Of a DNA stretch of 64,000 nt, positions 1 to 7,251 are shown piece after piece. The stretch is from Pedobacter chitinilyticus (lineage in GTDB: Bacteria > Bacteroidota > Bacteroidia > Sphingobacteriales > Sphingobacteriaceae). How positions within the stretch are numbered: the first letter of the stretch is position 1; each line of letters opens with the position of its first letter. The notes under the pieces are model-generated. The model was given only the letters and a program-made list of their open reading frames with translations, was not told the DNA's origin and did not search any database. The stretch spans positions 173,158-237,157 of the forward strand of contig NZ_QMHN01000006.1 in assembly GCF_003313385.1 (NCBI RefSeq), written 5' to 3'. Made by a program: the position numbers and the translations under genes.

Positions 1-1
1 G

Positions 2-208
2 GAAAAAGCACAACAGAACGGCATTCAAATCATCAACCAACTATATGCTAAAAGCAAGTTTGAAGTACCATTTCTAAAACAAATCGCCCATCTAGAGGGA
101 AATCTCACAGCGCATCGACAACAGAATTTCTTGGGGGAAGTATTGAAACATCATACCTTGCAAAGCACAAAGTATATGTCGCTGTGGATCGAAGAAAAGA
201 ATAAGTAA
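2..208 (+). CDS. C-terminal fragment of an unidentified protein (cut by window start)
   Basis: An open frame with no start inside the window runs from base 2 to a TAA at 206-208, giving the last 68 residues of a protein that begins upstream. The fragment is hydrophilic, rich in Gln, Lys and His, and has no membrane segment or motif I recognise. It ends 20 bases before the next gene on the same strand, so the two may be co-transcribed. I do not know its function. Confidence 0.6.
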   Translation, partial: EKAQQNGIQIINQLYAKSKFEVPFLKQIAHLEGNLTAHRQQNFLGEVLKHHTLQSTKYMSLWIEEKNK

Positions 209-228
209 ACAAGCATACTCGTCAAAAT

Positions 229-579
229 ATGGAAGAAATCAATGAATTAGAAACCACCTTATTGAATGGTTTAGTCGAAAAATATCCGTCGTTAAGATCA
301 CACCTTCCTCACCTAAAGGTTTCCAAAAGACAAATTTCTGGTTTTAGCTTGTACGTGTATTTTTCCTATGTTGATTTTAACGAAGAACCAGAAATGATCA
401 ATAGTCTATTTAGCAATGGCGAAAAGATCATGATACCAGCGCTTAAAGAAGGTTTAAGCTATGTGGTTGATGTTACCGCAGGAATGGTTGAGCATATTGA
501 GTTTTCCACCTACAAAGAAAAATGGGATGGCACTTTTGGAGAATATCAAATAGTGGAAAGTGAAATAGGAAATCAGTAA
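229..579 (+). CDS. Hypothetical protein, 116 aa
   Basis: A small acidic soluble protein without signal peptide, membrane segment or known motif. The ATG start at 229 follows the preceding stop by 20 bases, which suggests one transcript with the upstream fragment. It lies in a run of same-strand genes leading to the Hsp70 gene hscA. The family is not recognised. A role as a cofactor or client of the chaperone is only a guess from position. Confidence 0.6.
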   Translation: MEEINELETTLLNGLVEKYPSLRSHLPHLKVSKRQISGFSLYVYFSYVDFNEEPEMINSLFSNGEKIMIPALKEGLSYVVDVTAGMVEHIEFSTYKEKWDGTFGEYQIVESEIGNQ

Positions 580-647
580 GCAGTCTGTCTAAAATTGTGG
601 TTTTATGCTTAAATTAACTAAATTATAACATCTAACGTCATCTCAGC

Positions 648-1496
648 ATGGTCAACGAACAAAAACAACTCGATTTAGAGAAATATCATACTATTGTATT
701 AGCCACTATAGATTATTTAAAGGAAAGTTTAGAACGAAGTTTTATTTTTGATGGTATCGATTCTGTAGCGGAGTATTATCACGAGCAAAAAATACAAACG
801 GAGAAAAATTTCGAGCAACGTCGGTTGGATAGACTTCAAAAAAGACTGATTAGCCTCACCAAAGGTCTACTCCACAAAGTCGACCTAAACTTCTCTACTT
901 ATATCAAAGAAAAGACTGGATATGAGGTTGATATTTTCGATGATTTGCGAAAACGTACTGAAGTCATTATTACACAAGGCAAAATCAGTAACCAAAAAGA
1001 CCTCAACGATGTTTCCAATGCCTTAGAATTGTACAAGCAAATTTTAAATGAGGAGGAAAAAGTTAAAAAACTTGAAGATCTTATTGTTAAACATGCTAAC
1101 GATCAATCAATCTCAAAGACACCCAATGTAACAGTCATCAAAAAAGTTGTTAAAAAACTTGATGACAACACAGAAGAAGTAACCATAACAGAATCGACAG
1201 GCCCTAAGCCAAAGCATTTCGAAGAAGAAGTACAAATTTCTCCAGATGGCAAACGTAAAGTGCGCACCACTCAATGGGCAGATAAACATCATGCGGCAAC
1301 CTATGTTTCAGTCGATTTCCCAACAGCTAATGGTCCAGTTTATGGCACAAGTGGCATCAACCCGATGATTAAAGCTTGGTGGAAAGATAATTCAACCATC
1401 GTGATTGAGACCAGCAAAGAATTTCCTGCGAATACACAATATAGAAAAATCAGTAGCTTCGACGATGTGGTCACTATTGAATACATAGAGCACTAA
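648..1496 (+). CDS. Hypothetical coiled-coil-like protein, 282 aa
   Basis: Residues 1 to about 150 are strongly charged and helical, with Lys/Glu/Gln-rich heptad-like stretches that look like coiled coil. A Lys/Thr-rich linker follows. The last 90 residues hold aromatic and Gly-rich segments that look like a small beta domain. There is no signal peptide or membrane span, so it is probably cytoplasmic. It sits between a small unknown gene and hscA, all on the plus strand. I do not recognise the family. Confidence 0.65.
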   Translation: MVNEQKQLDLEKYHTIVLATIDYLKESLERSFIFDGIDSVAEYYHEQKIQTEKNFEQRRLDRLQKRLISLTKGLLHKVDLNFSTYIKEKTGYEVDIFDDLRKRTEVIITQGKISNQKDLNDVSNALELYKQILNEEEKVKKLEDLIVKHANDQSISKTPNVTVIKKVVKKLDDNTEEVTITESTGPKPKHFEEEVQISPDGKRKVRTTQWADKHHAATYVSVDFPTANGPVYGTSGINPMIKAWWKDNSTIVIETSKEFPANTQYRKISSFDDVVTIEYIEH

Positions 1497-1584
1497 CGAT
1501 CTTACTTTCTAATCAGAGCTTAAACATAACCAACCTTTTTACAACATTCAAACATTCCAATCCCCAAAGCTTACAACATTATCG

Positions 1585-1592
1585 TAAATTTG
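1585..1592 (+). promoter_or_regulatory. Bacteroidota -7 box TAAATTTG for hscA
   Basis: TAAATTTG matches the Bacteroidota -7 consensus TAnnTTTG and ends four bases before the hscA ATG. No clear TTTG -33 box lies 19-21 bases upstream, so the promoter is only half supported. If used, the mRNA would be almost leaderless. Confidence 0.45.
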
Positions 1593-1596
1593 CCGC

Positions 1597-3456
1597 ATGG
1601 CAAAAATATCCATCAACCTGGCAACAGGTTCATTACAACAAGAAGAAATTATTGTAGGCATTGATTTAGGCACCACCAATAGTTTGGTCGCATTTATCAA
1701 TCCAGAAAAAAATCCACAGGTGATTAACGATGCGGGCAAAGGCGTATTGGTACCTTCTGTGATTCACTTTAACGAGCAAGGCGATGCCGAAGTTGGTAAT
1801 GAGGCCAAAGCTTATTTAACAACCGATCCAACCAACACCATTTTTTCCGTAAAACGATTATTAGGCCGCTCTTACAAGGACGTTGCTGAACATAGTGATA
1901 TTTTTAGTTACAAAGTAATTGATGATGATACCGATGCTTTAGTAAAAATTAAAGCAGGCGATAAATTCTATACCCCTATTGAGCTGTCGGCTGAGATTTT
2001 AAAAGAATTGAAAGCCCGTGCCGAGCATGCTTTAAAAACACCAGTAAACCGTGCGGTAATTACCGTACCTGCGTATTTTAACGATAGCCAACGACAAGCC
2101 ACCCGCGATGCGGGAAAGTTAGCAGGTCTTGATGTGCTACGTATTGTAAACGAACCAACAGCCGCCAGTTTAGCTTATGGTTTGGGTTTAGATCCTTCGC
2201 AACAAAAAACCATTGCAGTTTATGATTTAGGTGGTGGTACTTTCGATGTTTCTATCCTTCAAATCCAAAATGGCATTTTTGAAGTGTTGAGCACCAACGG
2301 GAATACTTTTTTAGGTGGCGATGACTTTGACCGCGCCATCTTCAATTATTGGGTAGAGAAAAACCAACTTGATGCAGCAGCAGTTGCAAAAGACAACGTA
2401 TTCACACAAAGTTTACGTTTGCAAGCAGAAGCGGCCAAGAAAGCACTGACTACCCAAAATCTTTATAACGAAAAATTAGGTGACATTTGGTGCACGCTCG
2501 ATAAACAAACTTTTGAAAGCTTAATTGCAGCCAAAGTGCAAGAAACCATTGAGGCTTGTCAACTTGCGTTGAATGATGCATCATTGAGCATTGCAGATAT
2601 TGACGAAGTGGTTTTGGTTGGCGGTTCTACACGTACGCCATATGTGAAAAAAGCGGTAAGTGAGTTCTTTGGAAAAACAGCTCACGACAACATCAACCCT
2701 GATGAAGTAGTAGCCTTAGGTGCAGCTGTACAGGCAGATATTTTAGCGGGAAATCGTTCTGATATTTTATTGCTAGATGTTACCCCTTTATCGCTAGGTA
2801 TTGAAACCATGGGCGGTTTAATGGATGTCATTATTGCCAGAAATAGCAAAGTTCCTACTAAAGCTGGTCGCCAATACACCACTTCTATAGATGGACAAGT
2901 GAACATGAAAATCTCCATTTATCAAGGTGAACGTGATTTAGTGAAAGAAAACCGTAAACTGGCTGAGTTTGATTTAAAAGGTATTCCTGCCATGCCTGCT
3001 GGCCTGCCTAAAGTAGATATTAATTTCCTGCTGAATGCTGATGGTATTTTAACCGTACAAGCTATTGAATTACGTTCGGGCGTAAAACAGGAAATCGAGG
3101 TTAAACCTAGCTATGGTCTTAGCGACGAAACTGTAGAAAAAATGTTGATCGACAGCATTACCAATGCGCAAAGCGATGTAGCCCAACGTATGCTGATTGA
3201 AGCACGTAGCGAAGGGGAACAATTGGTTTATACGGCCGAACGTTTTATCGAAAAAAACAAAGCCTTACTTACAGAAACCGAGATTGCAGATACCCAAACC
3301 TATATCCAACAGGTAAATGATGCCTTAAATAGCGGCGAAAAAGATTTAATTTTGAAGAAAACAGATGAGCTCAACGAATTTACTCGCCCATTTGCGGAAA
3401 GGGTAATGGATACCGCCATAGGACAGGCGATGAAAGGCAAAAAAATAGACGAGTAA
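1597..3456 (+). CDS. hscA: Hsp70-family chaperone HscA
   Basis: A 619-residue Hsp70. The first phosphate loop GIDLGTTNS is at residues 21-29, the second (DLGGGTFDVS) near residues 211-219, and an EPTAASLAYG stretch lies in the ATPase domain. The substrate-binding half follows from about residue 390. Length, the short N-terminal extension before the phosphate loop and the C-terminal GQAMKGK-type ending resemble HscA, the specialised chaperone that hands Fe-S clusters from IscU to target proteins, more than DnaK, which is longer and acidic at its end. No hscB, iscU or fdx lies nearby; the upstream genes are unrecognised. The ATG is preceded by a TAnnTTTG box and the gene ends in a strong terminator. 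A generic DnaK paralogue is the main alternative. Confidence 0.88.
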   Translation: MAKISINLATGSLQQEEIIVGIDLGTTNSLVAFINPEKNPQVINDAGKGVLVPSVIHFNEQGDAEVGNEAKAYLTTDPTNTIFSVKRLLGRSYKDVAEHSDIFSYKVIDDDTDALVKIKAGDKFYTPIELSAEILKELKARAEHALKTPVNRAVITVPAYFNDSQRQATRDAGKLAGLDVLRIVNEPTAASLAYGLGLDPSQQKTIAVYDLGGGTFDVSILQIQNGIFEVLSTNGNTFLGGDDFDRAIFNYWVEKNQLDAAAVAKDNVFTQSLRLQAEAAKKALTTQNLYNEKLGDIWCTLDKQTFESLIAAKVQETIEACQLALNDASLSIADIDEVVLVGGSTRTPYVKKAVSEFFGKTAHDNINPDEVVALGAAVQADILAGNRSDILLLDVTPLSLGIETMGGLMDVIIARNSKVPTKAGRQYTTSIDGQVNMKISIYQGERDLVKENRKLAEFDLKGIPAMPAGLPKVDINFLLNADGILTVQAIELRSGVKQEIEVKPSYGLSDETVEKMLIDSITNAQSDVAQRMLIEARSEGEQLVYTAERFIEKNKALLTETEIADTQTYIQQVNDALNSGEKDLILKKTDELNEFTRPFAERVMDTAIGQAMKGKKIDE

Positions 3457-3460
3457 ACCA

Positions 3461-3491
3461 AAAAAAGCCATTAGTGATAATGGCTTTTTTT
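3461..3491. terminator. Bidirectional rho-independent terminator after hscA
   Basis: An A-run, the stem GCCATTA, loop GTGA, stem TAATGGC and a T-run form a symmetric hairpin. It can stop transcripts from hscA on the plus strand and from the DUF2059 gene converging on the minus strand. Confidence 0.9.
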
Positions 3492-3507
3492 AATGCTATT
3501 TGTTTTG

Positions 3508-3954
3508 TTATTGTTTAAATGCTTCTTTCATCATGCTTTCGAGTTCTGGCTTATGCTCTTCAATCACCTTACGCCCCATATCCATACCTTTTTCCGTTAA
3601 ACTGGTCATTTTGCTGGCATATTTCTTTCCTGTTGGTGACGAATAAAATTTAGTAAGCTCATTCAATTCAGCTTCCGTAAATTCATCGGTGTACATTTTC
3701 AAAATACGGGGTTTAAGCACTTCATAAGTAAAATATTTACCCATAAATGCCGTCATTACCTGCTTAAACTTTTCCCGATACTGCTCAGGGACAGCACTAA
3801 TTTGAGTGCCTAACATTGCGTCTACGACGCCATCAAAACTTGCTTTCACACCAGAAGCCTCTGCAAATTGTTCGCTAGCTTTTAAATGTTGTGCCGTTTG
3901 CGAAAAAGCAAAACTAGGCAATGCAATTAGTGCTGCAATAAAAAATCTCTTCAT
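3508..3954 (-). CDS. DUF2059 domain-containing exported protein
   Basis: A 148-residue protein with an N-terminal signal peptide (residues 1-19, cleavage after the AFS stretch). The body is helical and matches the DUF2059 pattern, including an EAELNELTKFYSSPTGKK-like helix pair near residues 94-112. The molecular role of DUF2059 proteins is unknown. The protein should be periplasmic. It is a single gene, divergent from the metallopeptidase gene at 4063 and convergent with hscA. Confidence 0.85.
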   Translation of the reverse strand: MKRFFIAALIALPSFAFSQTAQHLKASEQFAEASGVKASFDGVVDAMLGTQISAVPEQYREKFKQVMTAFMGKYFTYEVLKPRILKMYTDEFTEAELNELTKFYSSPTGKKYASKMTSLTEKGMDMGRKVIEEHKPELESMMKEAFKQ

Positions 3955-4062
3955 GTTTTAGTTTAAAAATTGGTTTAATATAGGGATATAATTCTTACGA
4001 GGAGTAAAAATTAGTAGTTTAGTAACGTAAACCTTTATACTACTACCATTCTCTTTACTACA

Positions 4063-5361
4063 ATGAAAAAAAACATCCTTATCGCCTGTTTTTTGGCTTA
4101 TTTCAGTACATCTTTTGCACAACAACGTATTGTTACTACAGACATTAAAAACTTTTGGCAAGCCTACGACCAAATTAAATTGACGACCGATAGCGCTAAG
4201 CAAGTTGATTTAATCAACCAGCACTATATTCAAAAAGGAACCCCAGGCTTAAAGGCGCTCATGCAAGTGAGAAATTACAATGCACAAGGTTTTGTAAATG
4301 CCATTAAAAACTATCCCCAGTTTTGGGCATCAGTTAGAAATAACACCTTAAAGGCCGATGATTATGCCAAGGAGATCGAAAAAGCAGTGATATTACTAAA
4401 GGAGCTTTATCCTGAATTAAAACCAGCTACCATTTACTTTAGTATTGGTGCTTTGCGCACTGGCGGAACTACACTTGAAGACAAAGTATTGATTGGTGCC
4501 GAGATTTCGATGACGGACGAAAAAACAAACACCGAAGAACTTCAAAAAGGTTTTCCACACTTACCTGGCTTTTTTAAAACCAGACCCATTGATGGCTTAG
4601 TTTTCACCAATACCCATGAATATGTACATACCCAGCAAAAAACCACTATTGGCAATACGCTCCTAACTCAGGTAGTAATAGAAGGCGTTGCTGAGCTGTT
4701 GGCCGAAAAATCCTTAAAAGTGGCCTCTCCCAATCCTCAAATAGCATTTGGGAAGGCTAATGATGCAAAAATAAAAGTGGCATTTGAAAAGGAAATGTTT
4801 TCGAGCTCAGTTGCCAACTGGCTATATAACAGTCCTAACAACGAATTTAAAATGCGTGATTTAGGTTATTACGTAGGTTATGCCATTTGTGAGAAATTCT
4901 ATAACCTTTCGAAGAATAAAAAAGCAGCGATTAAGGAAATGATCGAACTGGACTATAATAAAGAAGAAGACTTAATTGCTTTTGTAGAAAAATCTAAGTA
5001 TTTCGCAAAACCTTTGGCTGTTTACAAAGAGGCATTCGAAAAATCTAGGCCACAGGTAATTGGCATCAAAGAATTTGAAAATAACAGCCAAAATGTTGAT
5101 GTGAATACCAAAACGGTAACCCTTTATTTTTCGCAGCCCATGAATGTTAACTCTAGAGGTTTCGACTATGGGCCAACGGGCGAAAAAAATGTTTTAATGG
5201 TACAAAAAGTGCTTGGCTTTTCGGAAGATAAAAAATCTTTCAGTTATGAAGTAAAGCTCGAACCTAACAGACACTATCAGAGTGTAGTTACAGAAAGATT
5301 TAGAAATGAGGCTGGTATTCCATTGAAGGCTTATCTGATCAATTTTAAAACAGCGGAGTAA
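4063..5361 (+). CDS. Exported gluzincin-like metallopeptidase with C-terminal Ig-like domain
   Basis: A 432-residue protein with a signal peptide (about residues 1-19). The zinc motif HEYVH is at residues 185-189, and a downstream EGVAELLAEK helix near 205-214 offers the third ligand, a layout seen in DUF2268-type predicted zinc proteases. The last 100 residues (from VIGIKEFENN) resemble a bacterial Ig-like (Big_5) domain. It probably acts in the periplasm or at the cell surface. There is no T9SS sorting domain. The substrate is unknown. Confidence 0.72.
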   Translation: MKKNILIACFLAYFSTSFAQQRIVTTDIKNFWQAYDQIKLTTDSAKQVDLINQHYIQKGTPGLKALMQVRNYNAQGFVNAIKNYPQFWASVRNNTLKADDYAKEIEKAVILLKELYPELKPATIYFSIGALRTGGTTLEDKVLIGAEISMTDEKTNTEELQKGFPHLPGFFKTRPIDGLVFTNTHEYVHTQQKTTIGNTLLTQVVIEGVAELLAEKSLKVASPNPQIAFGKANDAKIKVAFEKEMFSSSVANWLYNSPNNEFKMRDLGYYVGYAICEKFYNLSKNKKAAIKEMIELDYNKEEDLIAFVEKSKYFAKPLAVYKEAFEKSRPQVIGIKEFENNSQNVDVNTKTVTLYFSQPMNVNSRGFDYGPTGEKNVLMVQKVLGFSEDKKSFSYEVKLEPNRHYQSVVTERFRNEAGIPLKAYLINFKTAE

Positions 5362-5373
5362 TGCGATAACAAA

Positions 5374-5402
5374 ACTTACGAAGCTTTAAAATCTTCGTAA
5401 GT
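5374..5402. repeat. Hairpin repeat with ACTTACGAAG arms, copy 1
   Basis: Perfect 10-base arms ACTTACGAAG and CTTCGTAAGT enclose a nine-base loop, 12 bases after the metallopeptidase stop. The same arms recur at 50709-50737, so this is a dispersed hairpin element. It may also act as a terminator, though its T-run is weak. Confidence 0.7.
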
Positions 5403-5516
5403 CTGAATAAACTCAAACCCATTTTGTCATTCAGCAGTTGGCAAAGCATCTATGCTATAATCTAGTTTCTGGCTTTCAACCTAAGGTAAACAACTCCATT
5501 CAGATCGAGGAAGCCA

Positions 5517-5573
5517 TTATCCATAGGTTGATGACGTGCTGCCGGTAGCGGGAGACCGTCAACCTATGGATAA
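5517..5573. repeat. Inverted repeat with 15-bp perfect arms
   Basis: TTATCCATAGGTTGA at 5517-5531 and its exact reverse complement at 5559-5573 enclose a GC-rich spacer. It resembles a REP-type palindromic element rather than a terminator, as no T-run follows. Confidence 0.7.
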
Positions 5574-5665
5574 CGGATTCCTGCCACTAGCGCGAAGGTT
5601 TCAACCTAACTTGGCATATTGCTTCTACGCAACACAAGACTTACGAAGTCTATTACACTACCCAA

Positions 5666-5698
5666 AAACCTCGTAGGTTTTAGAAACCTACGAGGTTT
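5666..5698. terminator. Strong 15-bp hairpin, repeat-type bidirectional terminator
   Basis: AAACCTCGTAGGTTT at 5666-5680 and its exact reverse complement at 5684-5698 are separated by TAG. It lies 13 bases past the stop of the minus-strand gene at 5711 and could terminate it. Its design (the same loop core as the ACTTACGAAG hairpins but different arms) marks it as one of a family. Confidence 0.65.
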
Positions 5699-5710
5699 AA
5701 AAATAAAGCC

Positions 5711-6169
5711 TTACAAATATTTCGCCTCGTATTCTCTTTCGTAATTTTTAGAGATTTCCGTTACTTTCAACCATTTTGCAGTACGTAAAGATGCGCTAGA
5801 TGGATAATAGGAAACCACCACTTTAACAGGCTCATTGTAGTTATCCGTACCTTCATAAATCATTGATTGAATTTCATCTTTGTCTTCAATATCAACCTTT
5901 GAGTATTTATAGGTTTTAAACAGCACTTTCTTCTTCATGTTCACAAACTTAATCACGTCCTTCCCATCGCCGTTAAGTGCTTGATAGATACCCATGGTGT
6001 TGTCCAGTTTTTCCCACTTTCGCCATTCTCCGTATTCACCATTTTCCATCTTTAATCTGGATCTTGATTTTAGTAAGTCGATAACAAACAAAGCTGGGTT
6101 TTCTTGTAAGGCAACCGTGGTTTGAATTGCTGATAGAATGACAAATAAACTTAAAATATACTTCTTCAT
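5711..6169 (-). CDS. Exported hypothetical protein, 152 aa
   Basis: A signal peptide (residues 1-20) is followed by a lysine- and tyrosine-rich domain with no motif I recognise. It lies 23 bases downstream of the Sel1-repeat gene on the same strand and is probably the last gene of a three-gene unit (10103 to 5711) of secreted proteins. The function is unknown. Confidence 0.65.
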   Translation of the reverse strand: MKKYILSLFVILSAIQTTVALQENPALFVIDLLKSRSRLKMENGEYGEWRKWEKLDNTMGIYQALNGDGKDVIKFVNMKKKVLFKTYKYSKVDIEDKDEIQSMIYEGTDNYNEPVKVVVSYYPSSASLRTAKWLKVTEISKNYEREYEAKYL

Positions 6170-6192
6170 TTGATTAAATTTTATGGTTTAAA

Positions 6193-7251
6193 TTAAATTC
6201 TGATAGATGTTTTACCTGTACCACCACAAGAGGTGCAGCTACTGTAACTACCGAAAGAGACCGAACTAGAGCCTTTGGTTTTATAACCTCCATACACCGT
6301 AGTATGAGTTTTTCCAGACCCAAAACAGCTACTACACATTACACTCACACTTTGTTTCTGACGTTTAGGCGCTTGGTCTTTGATGTTCATTTCTTGGTTC
6401 CGCAATTTATTGGTTAATCTTTGGGCTTCTTTTTTGGCCTCTGCATGTCCCTTGTCGGCGGCTAGCAAATAGATTTTGCGAGCTATTTGATCGCTCTGTT
6501 TAGTGCCAATACCCATCTCATAAAAGTAAGCGACTATATAGGTGGCATCCCAATCGGCTCGTTCAGCTGCTTTTACGTACCAATCAAAGGCGAGCTGTTG
6601 GTTCTGTTTATCATCTCCCAGCTTGAGATAATAGGTACCCAATGCTGTCATTGCGGGGGTGTATTTATGATTTGCCGCGGCCTCAAACCATTTTATTCCC
6701 TCCTGCACAGATTTTTCCACGCCTGTACCGTTGAAATACATGATGGCTAGGTTGTTTTCTGCCTTAGCAAAGCCTTGCTCCGCTGCTTTTCTGTACCATT
6801 TTACAGCCTCATCTAAAGATTGTGGAACCGCCCGTCCTTCATCGTACATTAAGCCCAAACTATTTTGCGCCATAGCAGAACCTTGTGTTGCAGCTTTTTG
6901 ATACCACTTAAAAGCTTCTTCATCGGATTGTCTTACACCCGTTCCAGCGATATAGAAACTGGCAATGTTATTTTGTGCCTGAGCATGTCCCAATTGTGCT
7001 GCCTTTAAAAAGTATTTCGCCGCTTCAGCTTCAGAAATCGCTACACCATTGCCATCCAAATAACAAATAGCCAAATTATATTGAGCAGAAGCATGGTTCA
7101 TATCAGCAGCTTTACGATAGTTTTTCACCGCCTCATCGTAATTTTTCTGTTCATAAAAAGCAGTACCTGCTTTGTAAAATTCTTCGGCAGTTTGGGCTTT
7201 AACAATCAAACTGAAAAACAGTAGCGATATGAGTATGAAATGCCTCATCAT
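6193..7251 (-). CDS. Exported Sel1-repeat protein with two DnaJ-like cysteine motifs
   Basis: A 352-residue protein with a signal peptide (1-19). About seven Sel1/TPR-like repeats fill residues 22-275, each with the A-x-x-WY-x-KAA and LGxxY-x-x-GxGV signatures. A basic linker follows. The last 45 residues carry two CxxCxGxG-type knuckles (CSSCFGSG and CTSCGGTG), as in the DnaJ zinc-binding domain. Sel1 repeats usually mediate protein-protein contacts. A two-knuckle zinc site on an exported Sel1 protein is unusual. The start overlaps the stop of the upstream T9SS cargo gene by one base (TAATG), so translation is probably coupled. Confidence 0.82.
   Translation of the reverse strand: MMRHFILISLLFFSLIVKAQTAEEFYKAGTAFYEQKNYDEAVKNYRKAADMNHASAQYNLAICYLDGNGVAISEAEAAKYFLKAAQLGHAQAQNNIASFYIAGTGVRQSDEEAFKWYQKAATQGSAMAQNSLGLMYDEGRAVPQSLDEAVKWYRKAAEQGFAKAENNLAIMYFNGTGVEKSVQEGIKWFEAAANHKYTPAMTALGTYYLKLGDDKQNQQLAFDWYVKAAERADWDATYIVAYFYEMGIGTKQSDQIARKIYLLAADKGHAEAKKEAQRLTNKLRNQEMNIKDQAPKRQKQSVSVMCSSCFGSGKTHTTVYGGYKTKGSSSVSFGSYSSCTSCGGTGKTSIRI

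Larger units (their letters stand above)
5362..5710. other. Gene-free stretch of 349 bp made of palindromic repeats
   Basis: No coding frame is credible here. The stretch holds three separate inverted repeats, listed individually (5374-5402, 5517-5573, 5666-5698), and scattered copies of the word TTTCAACCTAA. It looks like a site where small repeats have accumulated. Confidence 0.6.

Noticed and set aside
1548..1739. Minus-strand frame overlapping the hscA start
   Set aside because: It is antisense to the conserved N-terminus of hscA, with no promoter or homologous motif.
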